Shown: one piece after another, positions 54,170 to 64,000 of the stretch
Numbering within the stretch: the stretch's first letter is position 1
Layout: each line of letters opens with the position of its first letter
From: Xestospongia bergquistia
Taxonomy: Eukaryota; Porifera; Demospongiae; Haplosclerida; Petrosiidae
Reading direction: 5' to 3'
Assembly (NCBI GenBank): GCA_963965975.1
Contig: OZ014418.1
Coordinates: 7,109,275 to 7,173,274 of the forward strand
Length of the DNA: 64,000 bases
Notes under the pieces: generated by a model
Database searches by the model: none
Told to the model about the DNA's origin: nothing
Seen by the model: the letters and a program-made list of their open reading frames with translations, nothing else
Position numbers and translations under genes: made by a program

Positions 54170-56401
54170 CAAACACATGCACACATATGAAACTAGATGT
54201 ACATTACTACATTTGTGGGTGGAGTCTTGTTGTCTCTACTGGCTAAGTTTATTTTTGTTTGAACAAGAGACCACTTGACATTATTGTTCTCTAAATATTT
54301 GGCACTTTTAGTAAACCTGTTATTTCTTACACTTTTCTCCGTTTCCCCTTATCTTTTTTTGTACATAATTTTTTGGGATATTTATCCTTGGTAACTATAA
54401 TTTATCACTTAAAATCATTTTAATGTGTGTGTGTGTGTTCTTTGTCATTATTGATTATTGTTGTTGTTATTCAGTTTTTGGCCAATAGAAACTTACAACT
54501 TTTACAGATCTTCTCTGTTTCGACTGAAAAGATGTTCCATTAACAATAGTGTTATGATATAATACATTAAGTATCATTCAGTTTGTAGGCTCTTGACGGC
54601 CTTTGTTTGTTCAAATAATGTGACTTGTATCTGGTCTCTTCAACTTCTGAATTATTTTGTAATATTTTCTCATATTAGTTTTCTGTAGTAAACAAATCAT
54701 AATAATATTATAACAATATATACTGTTCTATTTAGTTCTGTTTGTTATTTCCAATTGTCTTTGATTAAAAGGTTGTTTGTTTTTCTCTTATCATCAGTTT
54801 ATTATTCTGTTATGTTTATTCCATGTCTTCTGTCAGTATATAAGCGATCACAACTTTGACAGTTCAGTACTAACAAATCTTGGCTCCACTCAAAAGCCTC
54901 TTCTTGTCAGTATATAAGTGATCACAACTGACAGTTCAGTACTAACAAATCTTGGCTCCATTCAAAAGACTCATCTATATGTTCATCTATATCCATCAAT
55001 CCAAATATACCTTTTGTAAAACAAATCCCAATTTCTCATCCATTGTTGCAGCTTACTGCAACATAAATTCATCTACATCAACTACTCTCATGTGATTATC
55101 ACATGTTTGGATATCATGAGATTTAGATGGTGTCTGTAAAGAAAATGGATGTCATATCTGATGCAGCTTACTGCAACATAAATTCATCTACATCAACTAC
55201 TCTCATGTGATTATCACATGTTTGGATATCATGAGATTTAGATGGTGTCTGTAAAGAAAATGGATGTCATATCTGATGCAGCTTACTGCAACATAAATTC
55301 ATCTACATCAACTACTCTCATGTGATTATCACATGTTTGGATATCATGAGATTTAGATGGTGTCTGTAAAGAAAATGGATGTCATATCTGATGCAGCTTA
55401 CTGCAACATAAATTCATCTACATCAACTACTCTCATGTGATTATCACATGTTTGGATATCATGAGATTCAGATGGTGGCTGTAAAGAAATAGATGTCATA
55501 TCTGATAAAGAGAAATCTAATATGACTTCAGAAGAACATGTAATGTCTTAAGTTGATCACTACTGGATGATATCAGATTATTGTCAATGTCATTCTTAAT
55601 CTGTTGTTGCTTTATTATTTGACAATGTAAGGTCACCAAGGTCATGAAGTTACACCAAGAACCACCCTGTTGCTTTATTATTTGACAATGTAAGGTCAAG
55701 ACATAGATCATCTGTTGTATTGGAGCTATGTACTAATAATGAGCAAATTGATAGTGTTAGCTCTTCTTCAAATTCTGTCGATAGTCACATACTTTGCCTA
55801 ACACTAATGTAACTTTTTGTAAGTGGATTGATATCTTTGTCAATAAGTTGTAACAAGTTTGTTGTTGAATGTAAGTGATAAATTTCTTATTGCAGCCTCC
55901 AAATCAATTACCGTATAGTTTGTGTAACACGAACTAACTGTGTTAACTATATTACACAGTCGTGTTATTTTTTACTATGGAAACTAGAACATTATAAGCA
56001 ATATACTAAAATACTTATAATGTACCAGAGATATCAGAAAAATAGGCAATTTATTAAGCAAAAATTCTGAAGACTAGTTACTTGACTGACCTCTCTGGTG
56101 AATATATCATATGATGTATTTTTAGTGGCAAGATTCAGCCACACCTCCATAAGTTAATAATGAGTTTATGAACTCATTATAATAATGAGTAATGAATATT
56201 GTTAACAACTTTAGACAGTCTTAAATTGTTATATTTGTAATTTTTTAATCAATAAATTGATAAATAATTTATCACATAAAATACACGACAAGAATAGCTC
56301 AAATGATCATTGCTCTTGAATAAAAAAGAAAACTGTATTAAAATATGAAATTGCATTCCTCTTATATGTCTCTATTGTTGAAATAAATTGTAACATTGAC
56401 C
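54170..56401. other. Intergenic region with several tandem duplications
   Basis: It contains no gene that I can support between the hnRNP L stop and the SAM/ARM gene stop (convergent). It holds a duplicated block of about 67 bp at 54830-54975 (gtcagtatataagcgatcac, gttcagtactaacaaatctt), the 115-bp array listed separately, and a repeated 27-bp piece at about 55607 and 55671 (ttgctttattatttgacaat). Confidence 0.6.
55048..55507. repeat. 115-bp tandem repeat, four copies
   Basis: Units start at 55048, 55163, 55278 and 55393. The first three are almost identical and the fourth is slightly diverged. Each contains the palindrome catgtgattatcacatg. The same core motif (catgtgat/atcacatg) dominates the 76-bp array at 30573. 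Confidence 0.97.
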
Positions 56402-57550
56402 TTATAAGGTAGCTAGGTCTGTCAAATTTTTTAAATAAGACTGCGCCTCATGAGATAAGTGTGGCATTGTCTTCTGACATTGTTCAATTACTCCAGTGTC
56501 TTGGATTAACGGTAAAAGAGATCCTAAATGTAATAAAATTAAAACTGATTTCCTCAATTCAGTCGACCTGTTACACTTAGTAATTCTGTGCAGTTATTAC
56601 AATCTTTCAAATGTCATAATGTCAAATGTTACCAGATATAAAATTATATAAATTAATGTCAATTTCAATTCAAAAATTGACATGTTCACTAAAAACCAAT
56701 TTTCTGGTTCAATTTAAAGATAATACTTACTATTGAAGGAGACGAGTTGATATAGTGCATATGATGACCACATCTGGACTCCTGAGGAAGTGGTGTGTTC
56801 TAATAACACTTTAAAAAGGATGTCAACTATTGACTCTGTCACACTCTGATCCTGAACGAGTTCTAATAACATAGACATCATGTGACAATCATGTGATATG
56901 TCATATACTGACCATGTGAAGTCATTTGTGACAGAGCTTTACACCCCCAGATAACAATCTCTATATTACCAATGTGTACTGACATACATTGTAATACCGC
57001 CTTTAGTAAGGGGCCCATGACACAAGTATCTAACTGGGCAGCCACTACAAGAGAGAGAGAGTTAGAAGGAAAGAGGGAATATTCACACAATTTTACCATC
57101 AATCAGTGCTAAAGTTATGAAGGACAAAGCATACTGTTCCACCTGCTCATCACTAATATATTCATTCATAACAATGGCTGTTTCAGTTAGTGTAGTCTGA
57201 AGGCCAGACACTAAAACTTGCCGAGCCTCTGGAGCTACTCAATGAGATCTCATTATAAGAGGTGTGGTCTATTTAATATTATACCTGAAGCAACAGTAGA
57301 CGCCAGTGCATTCAGAACAGCCAAACATATGATCTTGTTGTCTTGGTACATTTGTAAAGTCCCAGAGAACAACAAAAGAACATCGTTTGCCAACAATTTA
57401 ACTACCAAATTAGGATCTATATATAAAAATAGATCATGTTATCAACAACAATAATTACCAATACTAAAAACATTATAAACTATAGTGTATGTTATAGGAT
57501 AGATAAATTAAACACTAGGATTTGATTATGTTGCTATGGCAACATTTAAC

Positions 57551-57585
<35 letters not shown>

Positions 57586-59038
57586 TATACATATATATAT
57601 ATACACACACATATATATATATATATACACAATACAACATACCAGCTCTTAATATATTAGCAAGTATTAGACATCCATTGAGTTGAGCTCGTTGACTGTA
57701 AGAATGATTTTTAAGAACATTTAAAATGCAAGCACTAGTCCTCTCAAACAACATGGAATCTGTTGATGAGACTCTTTCTGATTCAAGCAATCGATATGTC
57801 AAATATTTCAATACACGACAACTGACTTCGACTATCTCAACATCTTGTAAGTAATTGTTTATACAGTGTGTTATCCACTCAATATGATCATTAAAAGAAG
57901 GCGGAGTCCAGCCTTCTTTACAGAAATCTAACACCATATACAATGCACACACAACATCATCAATTTTATTTAATGGATCTTTTAACACTGCTAATGCTTC
58001 ATCAATTATATCATTCTCAGATAGATGGGCGTGGTCATCTAATTGAATATAAAAGAGAGATGGGCAAGAGGTACAGGACCGTCCAAAAAAGCCAGATACT
58101 TTACTGCTAGTCATCGCCCTATCTTCCATCCACTGCAGACCAGTTGGTATCGATAAACTACGTTCTAATTGAGTAGGAGACTCATTAAGGATCTTTTCAG
58201 CAAGAGAAACTTTGGGAATTGAAATAACTGGAATAGTGGGTGTGGCTTCTAGTTCATTTGTACTCGATGAATCTGTGTCGTTGGTTTCTCCCACATTGGT
58301 TGGTTCAATGGGTATGTCTTCATTCATCACGACTGGAATCTCAGCAGAATACCGGTTATAAGGAAATGAAAAATCCCCTTTTAAATCAGTTGGTGTTCTT
58401 AATGTCACAGGTCGTTTTCGTTGAGGAGGTGGAGTCAGTTTTGATGATGGAGATCGTTTGAGGTTCATTTTTCCGTAATTATCTCGACTTCTCATAAGAG
58501 TAGAGGCTCTTATAAAAGGTTGCGGCTTATGACGTATCAATTCTGATGGTTGTCGTCTAACAGGAGGTGGTTCCATTATCTCATCAGGCTCTAAAAGATA
58601 TTCATCTAAGGCTGTGAAGAGTCGCTTGGCCATGAGTCGAGTAAAGCCACGACGCGATAATTTGATTTCATCTAAAAGAACTAGATCTTCCAAGGTATAA
58701 ACACCTGTAATATTACAAATAATAACAAAACATACTAACTTAGAAAATAGTTCAAAACACAACTATCATTACAAAACAAATAAACAGATTCAAATTATAA
58801 CAACACACACACATTCTTCTACATTACCTGCAATACGGAGTCGATATGCTAATCCAGTTAAATTACAATGCTTCAGAAAACCTTTCAGTGTTCGATCTAA
58901 CGTGTGTTTCTCAAGTCTGGAAGGTTGGAGAAGTGCCTGAAGTGTTTGAGCAGTTGTGGGAGGTGGAATAATAGTCTTTCTTAAGTTGGGGCTAGGTTGA
59001 GGACTAGGAGAAGTTTCCTTTCCATGGCTACCTCCCAT
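56402..59038 (-). CDS. SAM-like / armadillo-like repeat protein, unrecognised
   Basis: Seven minus-strand exons join in phase into 642 codons: 58828-59038, 57643-58704, 57285-57416, 57097-57234, 56913-57044, 56731-56862, 56402-56523. Residues of about 45-110 look like a SAM domain (LKGFLKHCNLTGLAYRLRIA, then VYTLEDLVLLDEIKLS). Residues 110-260 are disordered and rich in Pro, Arg and Ser. From about 300 to the end, helical repeats of about 44 residues resemble armadillo/HEAT repeats (for example NKIICLAVLNALAST and IEIVIWGCKALSQM). All introns are phase 1, and four repeat exons are 132 or 138 nt long. The order SAM then ARM is the reverse of SARM1, and no TIR domain is present. A scaffold role is plausible; the family is unknown to me. 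It is divergent from the bHLH gene. Confidence 0.8.
57547..57630. repeat. TA/CA microsatellite in an intron of the SAM/ARM gene
   Basis: Alternating (TA)n and (CA)n runs just inside the intron after exon 2 (minus strand). Confidence 0.95.
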
Positions 59039-59136
59039 GATGCATGTGATGTCATATGCGTGGAGTCAGGTCAGACAAAGGCATGAAGGAGGAGCTGACT
59101 GAATGAAGCCCCACCTCTCCTCACCTCCCATCAACA
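59039..59136. promoter_or_regulatory. Divergent promoter, SAM/ARM gene / bHLH gene
   Basis: 98 bp separate the two ATGs. It contains tgatgcatgtgatgtcatatgcg, with a CRE-like tgatgtca (59048-59055) and an E-box-like catatg. An upstream ATG at 59083 opens a short ORF (MKEELTE) before the bHLH start. The promoter role is inferred from spacing. Confidence 0.5.
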
Positions 59137-60648
59137 ATGGAGAAGGATGGAGGAGCTGCTACCATCACAACAAGATCTACAAGGTAAAGAGGATCATGTT
59201 ATAAATTGAAACGATTTGTCTATCTTGATAGATCTTCTGTTAGGAAGAGGAAGTCCCAACTACCACCCAACAAGAGAAAAGCTCACAATGATGGTAGGTT
59301 AATGGATGAATTGACTTACAAGTAGATGGACAAGTCTTTTCCTACTAGTTGAATGTCGTCGTAAACACAGAATTACAGAATACATTCATTCCTTATCTTG
59401 TCTAATAAACTCGTGTCACTGCGGAAAAGAAGTAAGTCAATAATAGGTTATAGATAGCAGAGGTGTTTATCACTATGAGCCCAAATGTTTGAAATGGATT
59501 TAGCAATATATTAATAGTCTTGTTAACTTAAGTGAGCAATGAATGGAGCTGAAAATGTGTACACATAGTAAGTAATGGTTAATAATAAAAGTAAGGAACA
59601 TTATGTCATCAAAGTCTCTTTTTATCTTAATTGAAATACCTATAGTTTGAGAACTCTTTTATCAGAGATATTAATCAATCATTTTTTATTCAACAGTATT
59701 ATTGATAAAATGTTATTTTACTTATTTATAAATTTTTAATACCGACATGTTCTAGACAAGAGCAGAAATACTGCAAAAAGCAGTTGACAAAATACAAGAA
59801 TTAGAGAAAACTAACCACGAACTAGAAAAGAAGACAGAAGTAGCAAGATGTGGTAAGTAATGTAATGTGACTTATATATATACAGACAAACATTCCTCAT
59901 CTAAGGACAATCAGAATCTTCCTTACAACAACAGTTAGCTTTACTCATTGTTGACCACCTGGATCTTCTCCTGACTATAACTAGTCATGAAGAAAGACAA
60001 AGAGAAGAGACAGCCAGACAGCAACGACAACAAGAAGAAAGAGACAGTACTTCCTCTCATGAGAGACTAGGATTTGGTGTGGACCATCTTCTAGAACCTT
60101 CTTTTGAACGATCATCAAGTCATCAATTTACGCACACTAGTGAGCAGCCTTGTTATGGTGTATCCATGGCAACCAGATTATTACCAACCAGTCATACCAT
60201 GCATATAGGAAACATACATGAAATGGCTTATCCAAGTGGCCAACAATTGGAACCTCCCTTTGTTCCCACGTCAACTTGGCCTCCTATTCCTCCCACACAG
60301 TCCACACATAGTTTTTATCATCCATCCTTTTCCCAACCGAATGATTCTGATAGTTCATGGACACATCCTTCCTGTTCTTCATTTCCTCTTTCTCCTCAAT
60401 CTTATCCACCTCTCCTCAATTATCAGCGTTTTCCTCCACCCACGGAACAATATTTATCAGAAAACAGAGCATCCTCGACTCACTCACAACCAGTATGGCG
60501 GCCATACAATGATGCCCACTCTCCTCCATCTTCACACCACCATCATCCCTCTCTTCATAACCTTGCCATACCAGATCAACAATCCAGTTTTACAGGACAA
60601 CCTAGTACTTCATTCTTGGTTGGACAGCTGCTGGAAAATATCATTTAA
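59137..60648 (+). CDS. Basic helix-loop-helix transcription factor, group B (USF-like)
   Basis: Five exons (59137-59183, 59232-59293, 59349-59431, 59756-59852, 59906-60648) join in phase into 343 codons. The bHLH spans about residues 25-100. The basic region KAHNDVECRRKHRI has the His, Glu and Arg that contact CACGTG-type E-boxes. The helices read TEYIHSLSCLIN and ILQKAVDKIQELEK, and a leucine-rich helix follows (ELEKKTEV..., LQQQLALLIVDHLDLLL). The HN-V-E-RR pattern and the Q-E-L-N motif resemble USF; MITF/TFE or other group-B families cannot be excluded, so no symbol is given. The C-terminal 200 residues are a Pro/Ser/His/Gln-rich probable activation region. A phase-0 intron splits the bHLH loop. 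An AATAAA lies about 90 bp past the stop. Confidence 0.85.
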
Positions 60649-60864
60649 TAAATAGAGTTTTTGTATATTTATTATTTATCCAATTTTTAGAGATATTTTA
60701 AACCTTGGTATTTGTTTATGGTATATATTATTATATGCAATAAAATTTAAAACATCTTTCTTGTTATTCTGCAGGTTTGTAAATATTTTTAAATTACTCA
60801 AACATTAATTTAATTCATTAACTATCAACAGAGAACACACCTCTTATTAGAGACTAATTCAGAC

Positions 60865-61220
60865 ATGCCTTATGTTCTAATAAGCACACAAATTCGTCTC
60901 GAAAACGGACCTACGATTTGTGGAGATGAAAAAAGTGATCCTGACCTCATGGAATACTTAGGTGCCGAATTAGTTCAAGAATCTGGTAATCCTTTGTAAG
61001 TACCCCTTGAACAATTCCACCCAATTATTTATTTATTTATTATTTATTTATTCATTTATGTGGTGTATAATTATAATGCATGATTTTTTTCTTTAGCAAA
61101 ATTTACAGATGTCCTGATCCTCCTCGGATTGTCTTAAACAAATTGGAGTCATGTGATTATCATGTGATTGGTATGACTGGTGTAGGACAGACTTGTATCT
61201 GGACTTTGTATAAGAAATAA
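60865..61220 (+). CDS. GCHFR: GTP cyclohydrolase I feedback regulatory protein
   Basis: Two exons (60865-60995, 61097-61220) give 84 codons, exactly the length of human GFRP. The start MPYVLISTQIRLENGPT, the central PPRIVLNKLE and the end MTGVGQTCIWTLYKK match GFRP almost residue by residue. GFRP forms pentamers that clamp the GTP cyclohydrolase I decamer, mediating inhibition by tetrahydrobiopterin and stimulation by phenylalanine. Its presence implies regulated tetrahydrobiopterin synthesis and phenylalanine hydroxylation in this organism. The gene lies 216 bp after the bHLH gene on the same strand and converges on GALM with 91 bp between stop codons. Confidence 0.96.
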
Positions 61221-61311
61221 TTAAACTCAAACTATTTTGTTTTGTGGTAATGTTAAGAGTATAGATTATTTTAGCAAATATTGATCATCAAAATAAGTTA
61301 GGAATCTATTG

Positions 61312-62676
61312 TTATTCTGAGGTAAACTTCCAGACTGTTTTGCTGTAGTACTTCTCTCCAGGACGCACAAGAGTGGAGGGAAAATTTGGCTAAAGAAAAA
61401 AATTAGTTTAATCTTTTTTTCTAATCTCTTTCTCTGCCCACATACCTGATTAATAGCATCTGGATGTTTCTGAGTTTCAAGACACAGACCAGTATATTTC
61501 AGAATAGGTTTTCCATCCAGTCCATTATAAGAACCATCGAGGTACCCTCCTTGATACAGCTGAACGCAGGGCTGATTAGTATAGACCTCAAGTATATTGT
61601 GAGTGGTTGGCTCCTGTAATCTATATAACAAAATTAACAATTAATTGTTAGGGGTGAATGTACTTAGCGGCAAAGTGAAGAGTATTATCAGCTGGATATA
61701 TTGGTGCAGAATTAAGACAGAAGTTATTATCATAACCAACATCAGACACTTCAGTATAGCGCTCACGTATACTATGAGGTGTACGGAAATCAAGTGGTGT
61801 CCCTTCAACACTAGCTATCTCTCCTATAAAATGTATTACCTCAGTGTGTTTGTTGCTATGGTTACTTACCAGTAGGAATATGTCCTTCTCCAACAGGAGT
61901 GTATTTGTCAGCATTAAGTATAAGGACATGATCAAGTATATCTCCCTGATTGGAAGATAAAGAAGATATTGTTAGGAACATATCTTAAATAGATACCTTC
62001 CCAGCTAGATTGAAATAGCAATGATTGGTCAGATTAATGGGTGTCGGAGCATCTGTGGTAGCACAATATTCCAAGCAAATTTCATTGTCCTCTGTAACAG
62101 TGTAGGTAGCTATAACTTCAACCTCACCAGGATAACCCTGATCTTTATCAGGACTAATTAGTTTGTATGTCACAGTAGTATTTGTATAGGATTGGACTGT
62201 CCAGTTGGCCTATAAAACGAAACAACACCTATCATCTGTTGATCTATTTGTCCTACTTTATTAAATCCTATAGCACCTCCATGTAAATGGTTTGGAGGAG
62301 CATTAGCAGAGATATGATACACTTGACCATTGATAGTAAATTGAGCATTAGCAGTTCGGTTTGTACAACGACCAACAGTGCATCCAATATAAGGAGCATT
62401 AGTTTCATAATCTAATAGAAAACATTGTTGTAATTGGTTTAATTTTTACAAAGGTATAAATATTTTTCGCAACAAACCTGCTAAATTTTCAAAACCAAGT
62501 GCTACCTGTGTCCTAAGTGGGATAGGATATTGTAATCCTTTCAATGCACAACACTTTCAATACATATTTAGTACTCACCCATTAGGTAATTTGATGCCAA
62601 CAATAACTCCACCTTGTGATGTAGTAGTTACTGCAAAACCTTTAGAATTAGTTAGTGTTATAACAGTGGCAGACAT
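61312..62676 (-). CDS. GALM: Galactose mutarotase (aldose 1-epimerase)
   Basis: Eight minus-strand exons join in phase into 329 codons: 62579-62676, 62478-62512, 62257-62411, 61997-62209, 61870-61945, 61664-61823, 61446-61620, 61312-61389. The enzyme interconverts alpha and beta anomers of galactose or glucose in the cytosol, feeding the Leloir pathway. Hallmarks are [43 protein letters not shown] (catalytic His) and [15 protein letters not shown] (catalytic Glu), then [16 protein letters not shown] at the C-terminus. The N-terminus is about 15 residues shorter than human GALM and lacks the usual loop before VALGFENL. The 35-nt exon 2 is unusually small. Confidence 0.95.
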
Positions 62677-63110
62677 TTTGCAAGCTTACAAATTATGGGT
62701 GTGTTAACAGCTGAATAAATTAATAATTTATAGTTTCTTGACAAAATATTGTGTAAGAAATCTACAATTGTACACAAATTAATTTGTCATGTCCTTCTCC
62801 ATTTTTCAAAGCTATCTAATGTTTAGAGTGTGTACTTTATGAACCATTTTGAAAGTGAGAGGTTATCAAGTAGCTTAAAAAAATTAACTTACTTTTTATG
62901 AGATTTTTTGTGGTCCCTATAAAATTAAAATAATAATAAAATTTATTATAATTAGTAGTGTTGTTTTAGTTTGCTCAAATTGATCTAGATTTATTTTTGT
63001 CCATTAAAAATATATTATTTTAACAGTCTTTTTAATGCTGCAACTGCTATCGTTAATGAGATTCATAGGCGAACACAGCGCGCCCCACAAGAGCATGAAG
63101 ACAAAATCTG
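62677..63110. other. Upstream region of GALM, AT-rich
   Basis: Must contain the GALM promoter. I see no gene. From about 63050 the sequence becomes GC-richer (cacagcgcgccccac). Confidence 0.4.
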
Positions 63111-63117
63111 ACGTACA

Positions 63118-63507
63118 TATAAAAAGAAACTGAAACAGTCATGAGTGCCAGTGTGTTGTGGGCCAGCGTTCTGCAATGCATCAGACCTCTGAGATGGTTA
63201 CCAGCATACTCTACGGAGTATCCGAAAGGCCGACTAGGATAGGGCTGGTAGTCTCCCTTTAAACGAGATGAGGCTGGTGTATTTGTGGTTCCCGGTTCCT
63301 GAATGCGAAATTCCCTAAGAGCTGGAATCCCGTACGGCTGGTTTTAAGTTAGGGCGACGCTCCAGCCAGGATTACCTCGCGAAGACGAGGGTTACCAAGC
63401 CAGGTGGCGGTCCCAGCTAGCAATAGCAGGGAATCCTGGAGCCTAAGTGGAAGCCTGAGTGGGTGAGCGAGTAGGAATCGTTTGGGCAACACACAAGGGT
63501 TTTTTTT
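63118..63507 (+). ncRNA. Candidate structured RNA gene or SINE-like element (GC-rich block)
   Basis: About 350 bp are strikingly GC-rich in an AT-rich setting and have no convincing ORF. On the plus strand a TATA-like element (tataaaaag, 63118-63126) precedes the block and a T8 run (63500-63507) ends it, the arrangement of gene-external RNA polymerase III genes. Local hairpins are visible: tactc-tacg-gagta (63207-63220) and cctcg-cgaaga-cgagg (63375-63390). I could not match it to RNase P, MRP, 7SK, SRP or U RNAs from memory, nor find clear A and B boxes. A SINE, a CpG-rich promoter or an unknown RNA are the alternatives. Confidence 0.3.
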
Positions 63508-64000
63508 ATAAATTATAATTCTATTTAACAATTTTTTTTTTGTTTTATTAGATGTATTGAAATCCTGATATTGAGAATCAAATAAAAAAATTTAAGACAT
63601 GATATAAAAATACAAATCGTTAATAACATCAGTTCATTATGATTGAAGTCATAATACCAGACTACTAATGGTAAATAATATGCATAGGTTTTATTTTTTA
63701 GGAGCAATTAATATTCACATTATTTATATTTTTAAATGTCTATGGAGCCTGTAAAGAAACACGATACTTTAATGTAAAATTAATAACATTTTTTTCTGTG
63801 TTACTTTTTATTTATGAAATAAATATATTTACATATATTTACTGTTCATTTTTGCTGGTCAAGTTTGAAGAAAGATAGTAAGAAGAAATTATAGATTTTA
63901 TCTCTTGATACTATGATATTACAATGTCATTTACTACAATAAGAGGCAATAGATATAAACATGTACATGTTTATTCATACATGTACATGTATTTAAGTAA
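63508..64000. other. AT-rich tail of the window
   Basis: No coding signal. The end carries an alternating acatgtacatgt palindromic stretch (63960-63990). Confidence 0.4.

Noticed and set aside
63349-63531. 60-codon minus-strand ORF in the GC-rich block
   Set aside because: There is no recognisable protein feature or splice context; the GC-rich, hairpin-bearing block is more likely non-coding RNA or an element.

Overview
The window looks like nuclear DNA of an early-branching animal, most likely a demosponge of the Amphimedon type. It is AT-rich, carries GT-AG introns of only about 43-60 nt beside longer ones, and its genes are intron-rich and tightly packed. Many belong to animal or animal-enriched families: IRF2BP, MAP10, hnRNP L, GCHFR, a LRRK/ROCO protein and a group-B bHLH factor. 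There are no bacterial operons, CRISPR arrays or recognisable tRNA or rRNA genes. The species assignment is inference; the gene models come from reading splice sites and checking that exon phases join.

The window has two compartments. Positions 1-25.9 kb are gene-poor. They hold one clear gene (IRF2BP-like, 4061-5521, minus), pieces of unrecognised minus-strand genes (974-3597, 5806-7178, and 9207-9310 possibly joined to 23157-23662), and four clusters of a 60-bp minisatellite in alternating orientation, plus a related 45-bp array and long CT/GA microsatellites. Positions 25.9-62.7 kb are gene-dense: WDR75 (+), a coiled-coil protein (-), glycogen phosphorylase (+), glucosylceramidase (+), MAP10 (+), a START-domain protein (-), a LRRK-like ROCO protein (-), hnRNP L (+), a SAM/armadillo-like protein (-), a bHLH factor (+), GCHFR (+) and galactose mutarotase (-). 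The last 1.3 kb holds a GC-rich block with hairpins, a TATA-like site before it and a T8 run after it, a possible RNA polymerase III gene.

Several neighbours are divergent pairs with roughly 100-200 bp between start codons (coiled-coil/PYG, LRRK-like/hnRNP L, SAM-ARM/bHLH), so shared promoters are likely. Others are convergent with very short spacers (MAP10/START, GCHFR/GALM). Three genes act in carbohydrate or glycolipid breakdown (PYG, GBA, GALM), but nothing shows that they are co-regulated.

The most notable observation is the LRRK-like protein. It keeps the full ANK-LRR-Roc-COR-kinase-propeller layout but has lost the catalytic Asp of HRD and the Asp of DFG, and its Roc P-loop is also degenerate, so it appears to be both a pseudokinase and a pseudo-GTPase. 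A second cross-gene pattern is that many 3' splice sites are built directly from CT or CA microsatellites.
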